DNA of 64,000 nt, taken from the NCBI RefSeq assembly GCF_000023585.1, contig NC_012914.1:4432001-4496000 (forward strand), given 5' to 3'. The notes beneath the pieces were generated by a model. That model made no database searches, was not told where the DNA came from, and saw only the letters and a program-made list of their open reading frames with translations. Positions 17,910 to 26,239 of the stretch are shown here, piece by piece. The DNA is from Paenibacillus sp. JDR-2. Lineage in GTDB: Bacteria; Bacillota; Bacilli; Paenibacillales; Paenibacillaceae. How positions within the stretch are numbered: position 1 is the stretch's first letter; every line of letters starts with the position of its first letter. A program made the translations under genes and the position numbers.

Positions 17910-19099
17910 ATTTGAAACACTTCCTTGATCCGCTCCAGTGCCCAGTCCAGCTCATCCTTCGTTATAATTAACGGCGGAGCGAAGCGGATTGCCGTCTCGT
18001 GGGTTTCCTTGCACAGCAGCCCGATCTGGAACAAGGCTTCGCAATAAGCTCTCGCTTGCACGGATAACTGCATCCCGATAAATAAACCTCTTCCCCTAAC
18101 TTCGATAATATCCTCGTGGCGTATCGCTTCAAGTGATTGCTTGAAATATTGGCCAAGCTGTTCCGACCGCTCAGCCAGCTTTTCGTCTTCCATCACCTCA
18201 AGCGCAGCTAGCGCTACCGCGCACGCCAGAGGATTTCCGCCAAAGGTTGAGCCGTGAGAGCCCGGCTCGAACAAGTCAAGCACATCATCCCCAGCCGCAA
18301 CAGCCGAGATTGGCAGAACGCCTCCGCCAAGCGCCTTGCCCAATATATACGCATCCGGAACGACGTCTTCCCAGTCGCAGGCAAACCTCTTGCCCGTCCG
18401 GCCAAAGCCCGTCTGTATCTCATCGGCCATAAACAATACATTATGCTGTCTGCATAATTCGAACGCTTGTTTTAAATAACCGTCAGGAGGCACGACAACA
18501 CCGGCTTCACCCTGAATCGGCTCCACAAGAAAAGCTGCCGTATTTGTCGTTATCGCATCCGCAAGCGCTTCGGCATCACCGTAAGGGATAATTTTAAATC
18601 CCGGCGTAAAAGGTCCAAAGCCGGCGCGGTACTGCGCATCGGAGGAGAATGAAGTAATCGTAATGGTCCGTCCGTGAAAATTGCCTGCGCAGACGATAAT
18701 TTCGGCTTGACCAGGCGGTATCCCCTTAATCCGGTAAGCCCAGCGGCGCGCTGCCTTTAGCGCCGTTTCTACCGCTTCGGCTCCCGTGTTCATCGCAAGG
18801 ATTTTGGACTTGCCCGTAAATTCCGCCAGCTTCTTGGATAGCTGGCCAAGCTGCTCGCTATGGAAGGCTCTTGAAGTCAACGTCACCTTATCCGCCTGTT
18901 CCTTAAGCGCTCGAATGATTGCGGGATGCCGGTGGCCATGGTTCAGCGCGGAATAAGCGCTGAGCATATCCATATAACGGCGGCCTTCCGGGTCTTCCAC
19001 CCACACCCCTTCTGCCTTCTCGATCACAACAGGAAGCGGACTATAGTTGCGTGCACCGAAACGATCCATAAGACGTATCGTGTCAACGGAGCTTTTCAT
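17906..19099 (-). CDS. rocD: Ornithine aminotransferase
   Basis: This is a PLP enzyme converting ornithine and 2-oxoglutarate to glutamate semialdehyde and glutamate, the step after arginase. The start ATG 19097-19099 lies nine bases after GGGGGG and gives 397 residues, the family length; a longer frame upstream runs into the terminator of ahcY. Family segments seen are RFGARNYSPLPVV near the N terminus, MNTGAEAVETALKAARRW, DEIQTGFGRTG, and the PLP lysine in ILGKALGGG. Together with rocF it forms a two-gene arginine-to-glutamate module. I see no convincing sigma-54 promoter in the short upstream space. Confidence 0.95.
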   Translation of the reverse strand: MKSSVDTIRLMDRFGARNYSPLPVVIEKAEGVWVEDPEGRRYMDMLSAYSALNHGHRHPAIIRALKEQADKVTLTSRAFHSEQLGQLSKKLAEFTGKSKILAMNTGAEAVETALKAARRWAYRIKGIPPGQAEIIVCAGNFHGRTITITSFSSDAQYRAGFGPFTPGFKIIPYGDAEALADAITTNTAAFLVEPIQGEAGVVVPPDGYLKQAFELCRQHNVLFMADEIQTGFGRTGKRFACDWEDVVPDAYILGKALGGGVLPISAVAAGDDVLDLFEPGSHGSTFGGNPLACAVALAALEVMEDEKLAERSEQLGQYFKQSLEAIRHEDIIEVRGRGLFIGMQLSVQARAYCEALFQIGLLCKETHETAIRFAPPLIITKDELDWALERIKEVFQI

Positions 19100-19154
19100 T
19101 TGCGCAATCCCCCCTTGTTTCATTGTACGGTGATTGCCGCAAGTCCCATGACCG

Positions 19155-19190
19155 CAAAAAAAAGAACGCGCCAGAAGGCGCGTCCTTTTT
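19155..19190. terminator. Intrinsic terminator after ahcY
   Basis: A 7-bp GC stem ACGCGCC (19166-19172) pairs with 19177-19183 around loop AGAA. T-runs lie on both sides, eight A's on the plus strand to the left, so it works best for the minus-strand ahcY transcript. Confidence 0.88.
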
Positions 19191-19199
19191 ACATCCAAT

Positions 19200-20462
19200 C
19201 TATTCTTCTTTCCAGCTGTCGAGATAAGTAACCTGCTCCGGCGTAAGCTTATCGATGCTGATGTTCAACGAATCCAGCTTGAAGCGTGCTACCTGCTCGT
19301 CAAGCTCGTAAGGTACGTTTACGACTTTATTGCCGATATTCGCGTATTGTTCGTTCACGTATCGAAGGCCAAGTGCCTGAAGGGCAAACGTTGTATCCAT
19401 GATCTCTGCGGGGTGCCCGTCGCCTGCTGCCAGGTTAACGAGACGTCCTTCCGCCAGCACATAGATGCTGCGGCCGTCCTTCAGCTTATATTCTTCGATA
19501 TTGCGGCGAACGGTACGGATATCCGTTGACATAGCCGCAAGCTCCGGCTTGTTGAATTCCACGTCGAAGTGGCCGGCGTTCGAGAGAATCGCGCCATTTT
19601 TCATGACCTCGTAATGCTCGGCACGGATACAATCTTTATTGCCCGTTACCGTAATAAACAATTCGCCTGCTTTAGCCGCCTCCGACATCGGTAGAACGGT
19701 AAAGCCGTCCATGTAAGCCTCTACCGCTTTGATGGCATCCACTTCGGTTACGACTACGTTCGCGCCAAGGCCTTTGGCACGCATGGCAACGCCTTTACCG
19801 CACCAGCCATAGCCGACCACCACTACCGTTTTGCCTGCTACAACCAGGTTTGTCGTCCGGTTAATGCCGTCAAAGACGGATTGGCCGGTACCGTAGCGGT
19901 TATCGAACAAATATTTGCAATAAGCGTCATTCACGGCAACCATCGGGAAGCTCAGCGTGCCTTCCTTCTCCATCGCCTTCAGACGGATAATTCCCGTTGT
20001 CGTTTCCTCTGCGCCGCCGCGAAGATTCTCGCGGAGATCAGGACGCTCGGTATGCAGAATCGTAACCAGGTCGCCGCCGTCGTCAATAATCAGATCCGGT
20101 TTGGACTCAAGCGATTTGATTAGCAGTTCCTTATATTCTTCCGGCTCCGGATTGTATTTCGCAAATACCGTAATTCCGTCTTCCACCAGTGCCGCGCAAA
20201 TATCGTCTTGCGTGGACAACGGATTGCTGCCCGTAATGGTTACGTCCGCGCCGCCTGCTTTAACGACCTTCGCAAGATAAGCCGTTTTTGCTTCCAGGTG
20301 GAGCGAAATAGTAACCTTTAGACCTTTAAAAGGCAGATCCTGCTCGAATTGCTCGCGAATCCGGTTCAATACCGGCATATGCGCGCTTGCCCAGTCAATT
20401 TTCAAATGCCCTTCCGGTGCAAGGGCGATATCGCGGATCATGCTTTTTTCCAATGTACTCAT
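19200..20462 (-). CDS. ahcY: S-adenosylhomocysteine hydrolase (short type)
   Basis: The enzyme cleaves S-adenosylhomocysteine to homocysteine and adenosine, using bound NAD, and so relieves product inhibition of methyltransferases. The 420-residue protein shows TTGIIRLKAMEKEG, VNDAYCKYLFDNRYGTGQS and the Rossmann motif VVVGYGWCGKG. It ends shortly after ISIDKLTPEQVTYLDSW, without the C-terminal KPDxYRY tail of the long eukaryote-type enzymes, so it is of the short (Thermotoga/archaeal-like) type. It starts 48 bases after bshC ends and terminates at its own hairpin. B. subtilis uses MtnN and LuxS instead. Confidence 0.95.
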   Translation of the reverse strand: MSTLEKSMIRDIALAPEGHLKIDWASAHMPVLNRIREQFEQDLPFKGLKVTISLHLEAKTAYLAKVVKAGGADVTITGSNPLSTQDDICAALVEDGITVFAKYNPEPEEYKELLIKSLESKPDLIIDDGGDLVTILHTERPDLRENLRGGAEETTTGIIRLKAMEKEGTLSFPMVAVNDAYCKYLFDNRYGTGQSVFDGINRTTNLVVAGKTVVVVGYGWCGKGVAMRAKGLGANVVVTEVDAIKAVEAYMDGFTVLPMSEAAKAGELFITVTGNKDCIRAEHYEVMKNGAILSNAGHFDVEFNKPELAAMSTDIRTVRRNIEEYKLKDGRSIYVLAEGRLVNLAAGDGHPAEIMDTTFALQALGLRYVNEQYANIGNKVVNVPYELDEQVARFKLDSLNISIDKLTPEQVTYLDSWKEE

Positions 20463-20510
20463 GCCTTTTAATAGCCTCCTACAACATTCTTACCTCGGGG
20501 AGAGGTTTAC

Positions 20511-22148
20511 TCATAAATAGACGAGCTGATGTCCGCCTGTTGGACTGAACGGAAGCTCAAGCAGCTTCTCCAGCCATGCGGAGCCGTAACGGTTCCAGTA
20601 GCCGGACATGTTGATAACTCTCTCCTGCGGTTTGCCGCTCGGCCAGAGCGAAAGCGCAATGCGGTCAAGCTGACGTATCGAAGCGTCGTATTGCTTATTA
20701 AATGCATCCTTCGTTTTGGCTTCCAAATACTCGATCTGCTCAACAATCTTCTGGCGGTTCGTCTCTCCCAGCTTCAGAAGACCCGGCTGAATGGAGCCGG
20801 CAAGCTCAAGCAGCGGTCCATACATCGCAGTAAACGACTGCTTCACTTCTTGGAAGCGGTCTTCGATGGAAAGCTGATCCTGCTCGGACAGCCACGCTTG
20901 CTTGCGGGCTTCGAAACGCTTCGCCACATCCTCGAAAGACAGCTCATATTTCATCATATGCTTCGCAATGGTACCTTCTACCAGGGTGAAGGACATACGC
21001 GGCACAATAATCGGCATTTCCATTCCTAGCTTACGGAAAGCTTCGCCTGTTAATGCCCAATACGCAATTTCGCCCGGACCCAAAACAGTTCCAAGCACCG
21101 GGAACAAATAATCCTGCATAATCGGCCTTGTAAGTACGTTATTGCTGAGCTGGGAAGGCTGCTCCTCCGCCAGCTGAAGCAGCTGCTCCTTCGTCCAGAA
21201 AGCTGTGGCCTTCCGGTCCTGGAACTGCCCGTCACGCTTGTGCAGCAACGTCCGCTCATCTCCGCTCGCCGAGTTAAATACAAACAGGTTCGCGCTGCCT
21301 TCCACGACATCCGCCTGCAGCTGGTAACCAAGCGATTTCACTTTCTCCGCCGCGGATTTATAAGCCGCTTCCAGCTCATCGTTCTCCTCAATAATGCGGC
21401 GGAACATCGGCGCTTCGATTTTGCGGAGCTTTGGATCATCCGCATCCAGAAGAACAAGGCCTTCCTTGCCGAACAAAAAGGCCAGAATTCCGGCAAACAT
21501 GTCCGATAACGACCGGGATTGGCCTGCAATTTGTCGTAACTGCTCAAGCAGGCCAGGCTTAAAGTCGGAATGCGGAAGCGTCTGCTCGAGCTCTTCCAGC
21601 AACGCGTTCCAGCTGTCCGTATCCACAGACGTACGGCTTACGGATGTTCTTGGACCTTCCGGACGCTGCACAATCAGCTTGCGCAGCTCCTGCTCCGCAT
21701 TCAGCACGTAAGTATGATTCGCTTCATCCCAATCGTGATCCTCGCCCGCAATCCAGAAGACCGGTACAACCGTGCGGCCCAGCTTCTCGGATGCCCATTT
21801 AGCCCCGCTGACGATGGAGACCGCCTTATGTATCACAAGCAGCGCTCCTGACCACAAGCCGGCTTGCTGCCCGCCAATAATAACCGGCGCGCCTTCCGCG
21901 ATAGCACGGATTGAAGCGTCCACCTCCGGCGTTGTATATGGACTATTGTATTGGCGCAGCACCTCGGCTAATTCCGCCGAGTTCGCCCGGCTGCCCGAAA
22001 GCTCCTCCAGCTTCTTCAGGCGCTCGGCCCAATCCTGCTCGCGTCCGGCATGATAGCCGTACAGCGAATCGATATTTGCGTCCGTCCGATGTATATAAGC
22101 CTCTGTTAAAGGCTGGGCGCTTGGCAAGTCATAATGTTCCGTATTCAT
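20511..22148 (-). CDS. bshC: Bacillithiol biosynthesis cysteine-adding enzyme BshC
   Basis: BshC is the putative cysteine ligase of the last step of bacillithiol synthesis, adding Cys to GlcN-malate. The ATG at 22146-22148 gives 545 residues, close to B. subtilis BshC (539), and has GGGAGG upstream at a rather long distance; a longer frame has no better site. Family features visible are the N-terminal YIHRTDANIDSLYGYHAGREQDW region, GGQQAGLWSGALLVIHKA, PVFWIAGEDHDWDEANH and a long coiled coil (about 390-490). It stands between a DUF3397 gene and ahcY; in B. subtilis its homologue directly precedes mraZ. Confidence 0.95.
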   Translation of the reverse strand: MNTEHYDLPSAQPLTEAYIHRTDANIDSLYGYHAGREQDWAERLKKLEELSGSRANSAELAEVLRQYNSPYTTPEVDASIRAIAEGAPVIIGGQQAGLWSGALLVIHKAVSIVSGAKWASEKLGRTVVPVFWIAGEDHDWDEANHTYVLNAEQELRKLIVQRPEGPRTSVSRTSVDTDSWNALLEELEQTLPHSDFKPGLLEQLRQIAGQSRSLSDMFAGILAFLFGKEGLVLLDADDPKLRKIEAPMFRRIIEENDELEAAYKSAAEKVKSLGYQLQADVVEGSANLFVFNSASGDERTLLHKRDGQFQDRKATAFWTKEQLLQLAEEQPSQLSNNVLTRPIMQDYLFPVLGTVLGPGEIAYWALTGEAFRKLGMEMPIIVPRMSFTLVEGTIAKHMMKYELSFEDVAKRFEARKQAWLSEQDQLSIEDRFQEVKQSFTAMYGPLLELAGSIQPGLLKLGETNRQKIVEQIEYLEAKTKDAFNKQYDASIRQLDRIALSLWPSGKPQERVINMSGYWNRYGSAWLEKLLELPFSPTGGHQLVYL

Positions 22149-22242
22149 AGCGCAGCCAGTTCCTCCCAAATCAATCGTATATTTTTGTAAAACTGTAACC
22201 ATTCAAGCAACAATTTGATTGTACACAAAGGATAAGCCGCAC

Positions 22243-22275
22243 GTCAAAAGAAAAAAGACCCGCAACCTCTTGGTT
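22243..22275 (-). terminator. Intrinsic terminator after the DUF3397 gene
   Basis: An imperfect stem of about 11 bp with a TCTT loop (GACCCGCAACC against GGTTACAGGCC, several G-U pairs) is followed on the minus strand by a TTTTTTCTTTT run. Confidence 0.65.
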
Positions 22276-22290
22276 ACAGGCCTCAAGTGT

Positions 22291-22686
22291 TTACGCGGAA
22301 AAGATTTTTTGTCCGATCGCAATAAACATCAGCAGCAGATACGCCATACTCATCGTAAAGAAACCCAGTCGCCACACGGCGCGAAACACCCGCTTCACAT
22401 TTACGTTTCCGCGTTTGCGGAACTGCATATTGCCCAGCAATCCGCCGCCAAGCAGCATAAAAAGAATTATAGCATACAGTCCAAATGAGCTGTTAAATAT
22501 GGAGTCAAACAATACAGCCACGCATCCGATCAGAAGCGCGGTTGTAACATCCATCGCCAGCTGGAACGCTTTTTTTCTATCGTCTGAAAACATGCCATAC
22601 CCGAAATAAACCAGAAGAAACGGAATGACAGGTATTACTGCCAAATAGGCGTAGACATATTTTATGCTGTCCCATAAAAAGCCCAT
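22291..22686 (-). CDS. DUF3397 family membrane protein
   Basis: This is a 131-residue protein with four or five hydrophobic segments (about 10-30, 40-62, 66-85 and 105-127) and a basic loop KRGNVNVKRVFRAVW before the last. The start ATG has AAAGGTG upstream. Length, topology and position between panE and bshC fit DUF3397, a Bacillales membrane family of unknown function. It probably forms one transcript with panE, 25 bases upstream. Confidence 0.75.
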   Translation of the reverse strand: MGFLWDSIKYVYAYLAVIPVIPFLLVYFGYGMFSDDRKKAFQLAMDVTTALLIGCVAVLFDSIFNSSFGLYAIILFMLLGGGLLGNMQFRKRGNVNVKRVFRAVWRLGFFTMSMAYLLLMFIAIGQKIFSA

Positions 22687-22711
22687 GTCATTCGCACCTT
22701 TCCTCGTTTTC

Positions 22712-23665
22712 TTAATGGAGCTGCTTCACGAGTGTTGTTACAGCATCATTTAACGGTGAGGCTATGCCTATGCGTCTTGCAAGTCCGGAGACACCGCCGT
22801 TAATCCAGTCAATTTCCGTGTGCCGTCCTGCCCGGACGTCACTTAACATGGAGGAAACGTTTGTTGCCGTAGCCGCGCATACCTGCATCACAAGCTGCCA
22901 TCCGTCAGCTGCTGATTTCATCCCGTCTGCCGCGAGAATCGCGGACGTTTCTTCGAACAAGGATCTCATGAGCTTCAGCCTTGACGGGTGCTCCGGCAGC
23001 TCACCGTTTGTCGTATCGTAAATCGCCGTAAGCGGATTAATAACCGCGTTAATAAGCAGCTTTTGGTAAATCCTGTCCTTCATCTCATTCGACAAACCCG
23101 CACGGAATCCTGCCGATTTCAGTATATTAAGCAACAAATTTTGGAGATTATCGTCCTTTTTGTCTTCCGCATACGCTCCAAACCATAATGGACCATCCCC
23201 TGTGTGCCGCACATGGCGCGCATCATCAATCCGTCTGGCTCCAGCAGACGTAACGCCCGCATACAAGAGCGTGCCCGGAAGAGCAGCCGCAAGCTTGTCC
23301 ATATGACCGATTCCGTTCTGAAGGCACAGTAACGCCGATTTCCCGCTGCTTAACCTCTGCAGCTGATGCAATAGCCGTTCATCAATATGGCATTGCTTGA
23401 CCGTCAAAATGATCCAGGCCGCAGCGTGCTCAGCATCTGCTCCGGCTTGTCCAGCTTGACCAGCCAGAAGACTTGGAAGAGAATGGCTGTTCACCGCGAT
23501 ATCACGCGCAACCCCATCCAGCATTTCCAGCCTGATGCCTTCCGCCTGGAGCCGTTTCGCCTGCTCGTCCGTGCGCGTCCACACGGTGACCTCCTGTCCC
23601 GCCTGAGCAAGCAGACCGGCATGCAGAAGACCAATCGCTCCGCCTCCAACTATATGTATCTTCAA
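22712..23665 (-). CDS. panE: 2-dehydropantoate 2-reductase
   Basis: The enzyme reduces ketopantoate to pantoate with NADPH in pantothenate and CoA synthesis. The 317-residue protein starts with the dinucleotide-binding motif HIVGGGAIGLLHAG (about 4-17), contains the conserved LLCLQNGIGH segment and the C-terminal helical domain with the catalytic-lysine region QKLLINAVINPLTAIYDTTNG and EIDWINGG. The start codon is TTG behind GGTGAT. It corresponds in position to ylbQ/panE of B. subtilis. Firmicutes often have several KPR paralogues, so the substrate is likely but not certain. Confidence 0.9.
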   Translation of the reverse strand: MKIHIVGGGAIGLLHAGLLAQAGQEVTVWTRTDEQAKRLQAEGIRLEMLDGVARDIAVNSHSLPSLLAGQAGQAGADAEHAAAWIILTVKQCHIDERLLHQLQRLSSGKSALLCLQNGIGHMDKLAAALPGTLLYAGVTSAGARRIDDARHVRHTGDGPLWFGAYAEDKKDDNLQNLLLNILKSAGFRAGLSNEMKDRIYQKLLINAVINPLTAIYDTTNGELPEHPSRLKLMRSLFEETSAILAADGMKSAADGWQLVMQVCAATATNVSSMLSDVRAGRHTEIDWINGGVSGLARRIGIASPLNDAVTTLVKQLH

Positions 23666-23694
23666 ACCTCAATCACCACTTCAGAAGTATTGGG

Positions 23695-23776
23695 CATAAA
23701 AAAAGTATGCTCGTATTTATAGCATACTTGTTTCCAGATAAAAAGCGAACACCCCGCCGTACATCGCCGGCGGGGC
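23695..23776 (-). terminator. Two consecutive hairpins between rsfA and panE
   Basis: The first hairpin after rsfA has stem CCCCGCCG (23752-23759 with 23768-23775) followed on the minus strand by TGTTCGCTTTTT. The second has stem AAGTATGCT (23703-23711 with 23721-23729) followed by a seven-T run. Both look like intrinsic terminators; two in a row suggest tight isolation of rsfA from panE. Confidence 0.8.
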
Positions 23777-23782
23777 ATTCAC

Positions 23783-24433
23783 CTATTCAATTCGTTCCAA
23801 ATTTCCGTTTGCATCCATTTTAAAGCGAGGCTTTGCTTCCTCTTCATGCGTTAACACCGCCAGACGGCGTGCCCGGTCCATGATTTGAATCAATGTTTTA
23901 TAATCATCATTGACGGCCCGGTAATCGGTCTGAACATTATTTACTTCTCTAGACAATCTCTCATTCTCATCGCGCAAACGATCAATTTCATCATCTTTTT
24001 CCTTCAGTTCTTTCTCGAAGGATTTGATTTGACGGCTTACGTCCTGATAAGTGGTCTTGAACTGTCTAAGAAAACGGATAATGGAATCAACGGATAAACC
24101 TTCTTCCGTCGTTACCGCATTAGCGCTAAATGCTCTTTCTTCTGCATCATAAACGGCAATAGAAGAGACATGAGGGGTTGCGACAATCGCCTGTTTTTTC
24201 AAATAATTGCGCTTCTGGCGCTGCTGCTTGGCGATTTGAATCGCTTCTTCGTAACGTTTGCGGACACAGCTGTTCCAGCGGAAACCGCAAGCCGCAGAAG
24301 TCCGTCCTATACGTTCCCCTACCTCTTCAAATGCCGCTAGCTGGGTACTACCTTCGCGAATATGGCGTAGTGTAACTTCGGCGAGTATAAGATCGTCGTC
24401 GGGACTCCACGCATCTTGTCTGACTGCTGTCAT
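23783..24433 (-). CDS. rsfA: RsfA family prespore-type transcription factor
   Basis: RsfA-family proteins are Myb/SANT-like DNA-binding regulators that tune sigma-F-dependent genes in the forespore. The 216-residue protein has an N-terminal SANT-like region (WSPDDDLILAEVTLRHIREG, about 8-27, then CGFRWNSCVRKRYEEAI), a basic linker, and a C-terminal coiled coil (about 130-185). The start ATG has AAGGAGG ten bases upstream. B. subtilis carries the homologue ylbO upstream of panE in the same order, which supports the assignment. Confidence 0.88.
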   Translation of the reverse strand: MTAVRQDAWSPDDDLILAEVTLRHIREGSTQLAAFEEVGERIGRTSAACGFRWNSCVRKRYEEAIQIAKQQRQKRNYLKKQAIVATPHVSSIAVYDAEERAFSANAVTTEEGLSVDSIIRFLRQFKTTYQDVSRQIKSFEKELKEKDDEIDRLRDENERLSREVNNVQTDYRAVNDDYKTLIQIMDRARRLAVLTHEEEAKPRFKMDANGNLERIE

Positions 24434-24628
24434 GCGACCAAAACCTCCTTACGTAAAGGCGCTTACTTTATCTCTATGCCCTTGGTAGAGTTCATAGAAT
24501 CTATCGGATACTAATTTGTATATCCAAATTTCAAAAAGCTCATACATAATTCATTCGATTAACGAGCAAACTGATATCATAACGCTTTCAATTTACACAA
24601 AATAGTTGATTTTGTTCGTACTTGCTTG

Positions 24629-24657
24629 TTTACACTGCCAAATTCAACCGTTATAAT
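24629..24657 (+). promoter_or_regulatory. Sigma-A promoter of the DUF2626 gene
   Basis: TTTACA (24629-24634), a 17-base spacer and a perfect TATAAT (24652-24657), 42 bases upstream of the ATG at 24700. Confidence 0.88.
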
Positions 24658-24699
24658 GTACAATAGAAATTCGGGTCAGAGCGAAGGGGGGATGGTTTC

Positions 24700-24936
24700 A
24701 TGGCACGCATGTATCGGGTACTCGGTTTTTGGACTCTTGTGATCGGCTTGATGGCCTTCGCAGGTCACATGACTGAATTCGCACTTCTGTTTTTTGCACA
24801 AGCGGTGGCTTTCGTTTTCCTGGGTTATCTCAAATTTAGCGAACGAACATACATACTCATGTTCTGGGGATATATGGCAATTTCGTTTGTAGGCTTTACT
24901 TACTGGACCGTATTCAAAATGGGCAACCCCTTCTAA
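24700..24936 (+). CDS. DUF2626 family small membrane protein (YqgY-like)
   Basis: This 78-residue protein has two or three hydrophobic segments (about 8-25, 28-44 and 50-72) with aromatic residues at their ends. It matches the small Bacillales family DUF2626 by length and by the opening MARMYRVLGFWTLVIG. The gene has a good sigma-A promoter, a GGGGGG-type ribosome-binding site and a terminator, so it is monocistronic. No function is known. Confidence 0.85.
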   Translation: MARMYRVLGFWTLVIGLMAFAGHMTEFALLFFAQAVAFVFLGYLKFSERTYILMFWGYMAISFVGFTYWTVFKMGNPF

Positions 24937-24951
24937 AGTTTGCGAACGACA

Positions 24952-24988
24952 AAAAAAAGGTGCAGCTCCTCCGGAGCCGCACCTTTTC
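24952..24988. terminator. Bidirectional terminator between convergent genes
   Basis: The stem AAAGGTGC-GCTCC pairs with GGAGC-GCACCTTT around a short loop, with A- and T-runs outside. It serves the DUF2626 gene from the left and the methyltransferase from the right. Confidence 0.9.
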
Positions 24989-26146
24989 TCATTTATCCAG
25001 CACAAGTACCTTAAACGTCTCGCTCATTCCGTCGCTCAGTAGCAGTTGACGCACCGCCCGGTTCATCCTGGCCGTTTGACCGAAAGGGTCCGTTTCCGCA
25101 TGATTTTGTAGGAGCTCAAAGGCCCCGTGATCAATGAGAAACTGCTTCTGGGTATCGTAATAAGCAATGCGCCATCCTCCGGCTTCCGCGGCATGACGAA
25201 GCGACGTAAAGGGCACATGCGCCGTTATATCCTGCTCTCCGATTCGAAGGTAAGGCTCGTCGGACGCGATATGACCGGAGTAGCACAGCAAAGTCCCTTT
25301 CATTCGGTGTTTCGCCGTATATTCTTCCGCCTCATGACCGTAATCAACGATAATGACGCGCCCAGCCTCCAGTACTTCGGCAAGGCTTGCAAGCCATTGC
25401 TCCGCATCGAGATTAACCTCCGTCTGCTGTCCTTCCGTTAGGTGAATACCGCTTTTTTGCAATGCAGCAGCAATCCGTTCATCCGAGAGCGGCATATGCA
25501 CCTCGTAAAAGCCATCCTCCGCATTTCCGGCTACGCCAAGTTCAACAAGCTTTCCCTGCTCAACCGTCACCCGATTCACCGGAAAGGCATCCAGCAGCTC
25601 ATTGGCGAGCACAACCGCAGGCAGCTCCTGCCAATGCCGCCCGCTCTGCATGGCTTCGTCAGAAGACAGGAATAACGCCGTATAGCTTGTATTTGAGCTG
25701 ATGGCACGCTTCGCTTCTTCCAGGTGGCCCGGATGATCATCGACTAGAATAGACCGGCATTGAAGCGCGGAAGATTGTTCTGCTTTTGCCCGCCAGGCTT
25801 CTTGGATTTGCATCGTAAGCCGCCCTGTGCCCGCTCCCCATTCCACAAGCTGAATATGGCCTCCGGCAGAATGGACAGCGTAGTCATACACATAATTCGT
25901 CAAGCAATGCGCCATCACGGCACCTACGGCAGAGCTGGTGTAAAAATCGCCTTCCCGCCCTATTCGCACAGGTCCCGAACGGTAATAACCGTCTTGCTTA
26001 TCATATAAACATAAACTCATATATTGTTTGAAAGTCATGCAATGAAGGTCTGCAGAGCCCGTGCTGCCAGCCCGCCAGCCGACCGCAGGCATACCGGCTA
26101 TCTGTTCCGAAATACGGATGATTAACGATTTTTTACCTATTTTCAC
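24989..26146 (-). CDS. MidA-like class I SAM-dependent methyltransferase (DUF185)
   Basis: The start is GTG eight bases after GGGAG, giving 385 residues. The N-terminal part has MTFKQYMSLCLYDKQDGYYR, typical of the MidA/NDUFAF7 (DUF185) family, then the SAM-binding motif LVEWGAGTGRLTMQI. Later blocks include VVLANELLDAFPVNRV and IIVDYGHEAEEY. The mitochondrial relative methylates an arginine of a complex I subunit; bacterial substrates are not established. It is monocistronic and divergent from the coiled-coil exported protein. Confidence 0.85.
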   Translation of the reverse strand: MKIGKKSLIIRISEQIAGMPAVGWRAGSTGSADLHCMTFKQYMSLCLYDKQDGYYRSGPVRIGREGDFYTSSAVGAVMAHCLTNYVYDYAVHSAGGHIQLVEWGAGTGRLTMQIQEAWRAKAEQSSALQCRSILVDDHPGHLEEAKRAISSNTSYTALFLSSDEAMQSGRHWQELPAVVLANELLDAFPVNRVTVEQGKLVELGVAGNAEDGFYEVHMPLSDERIAAALQKSGIHLTEGQQTEVNLDAEQWLASLAEVLEAGRVIIVDYGHEAEEYTAKHRMKGTLLCYSGHIASDEPYLRIGEQDITAHVPFTSLRHAAEAGGWRIAYYDTQKQFLIDHGAFELLQNHAETDPFGQTARMNRAVRQLLLSDGMSETFKVLVLDK

Positions 26147-26239
26147 CTGCTCATCTCCCGCTTATAAGATATAATAAATGGAACCGTCGCATACAATGTT
26201 AGCTGTACAGGCCTAGCAACGTAAGAAAGGAGGCGGCTG

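Noticed and set aside
20463..20510. Possible SAH riboswitch before ahcY
   Set aside because: The gap is only 48 bases and holds little beyond the ribosome-binding site.
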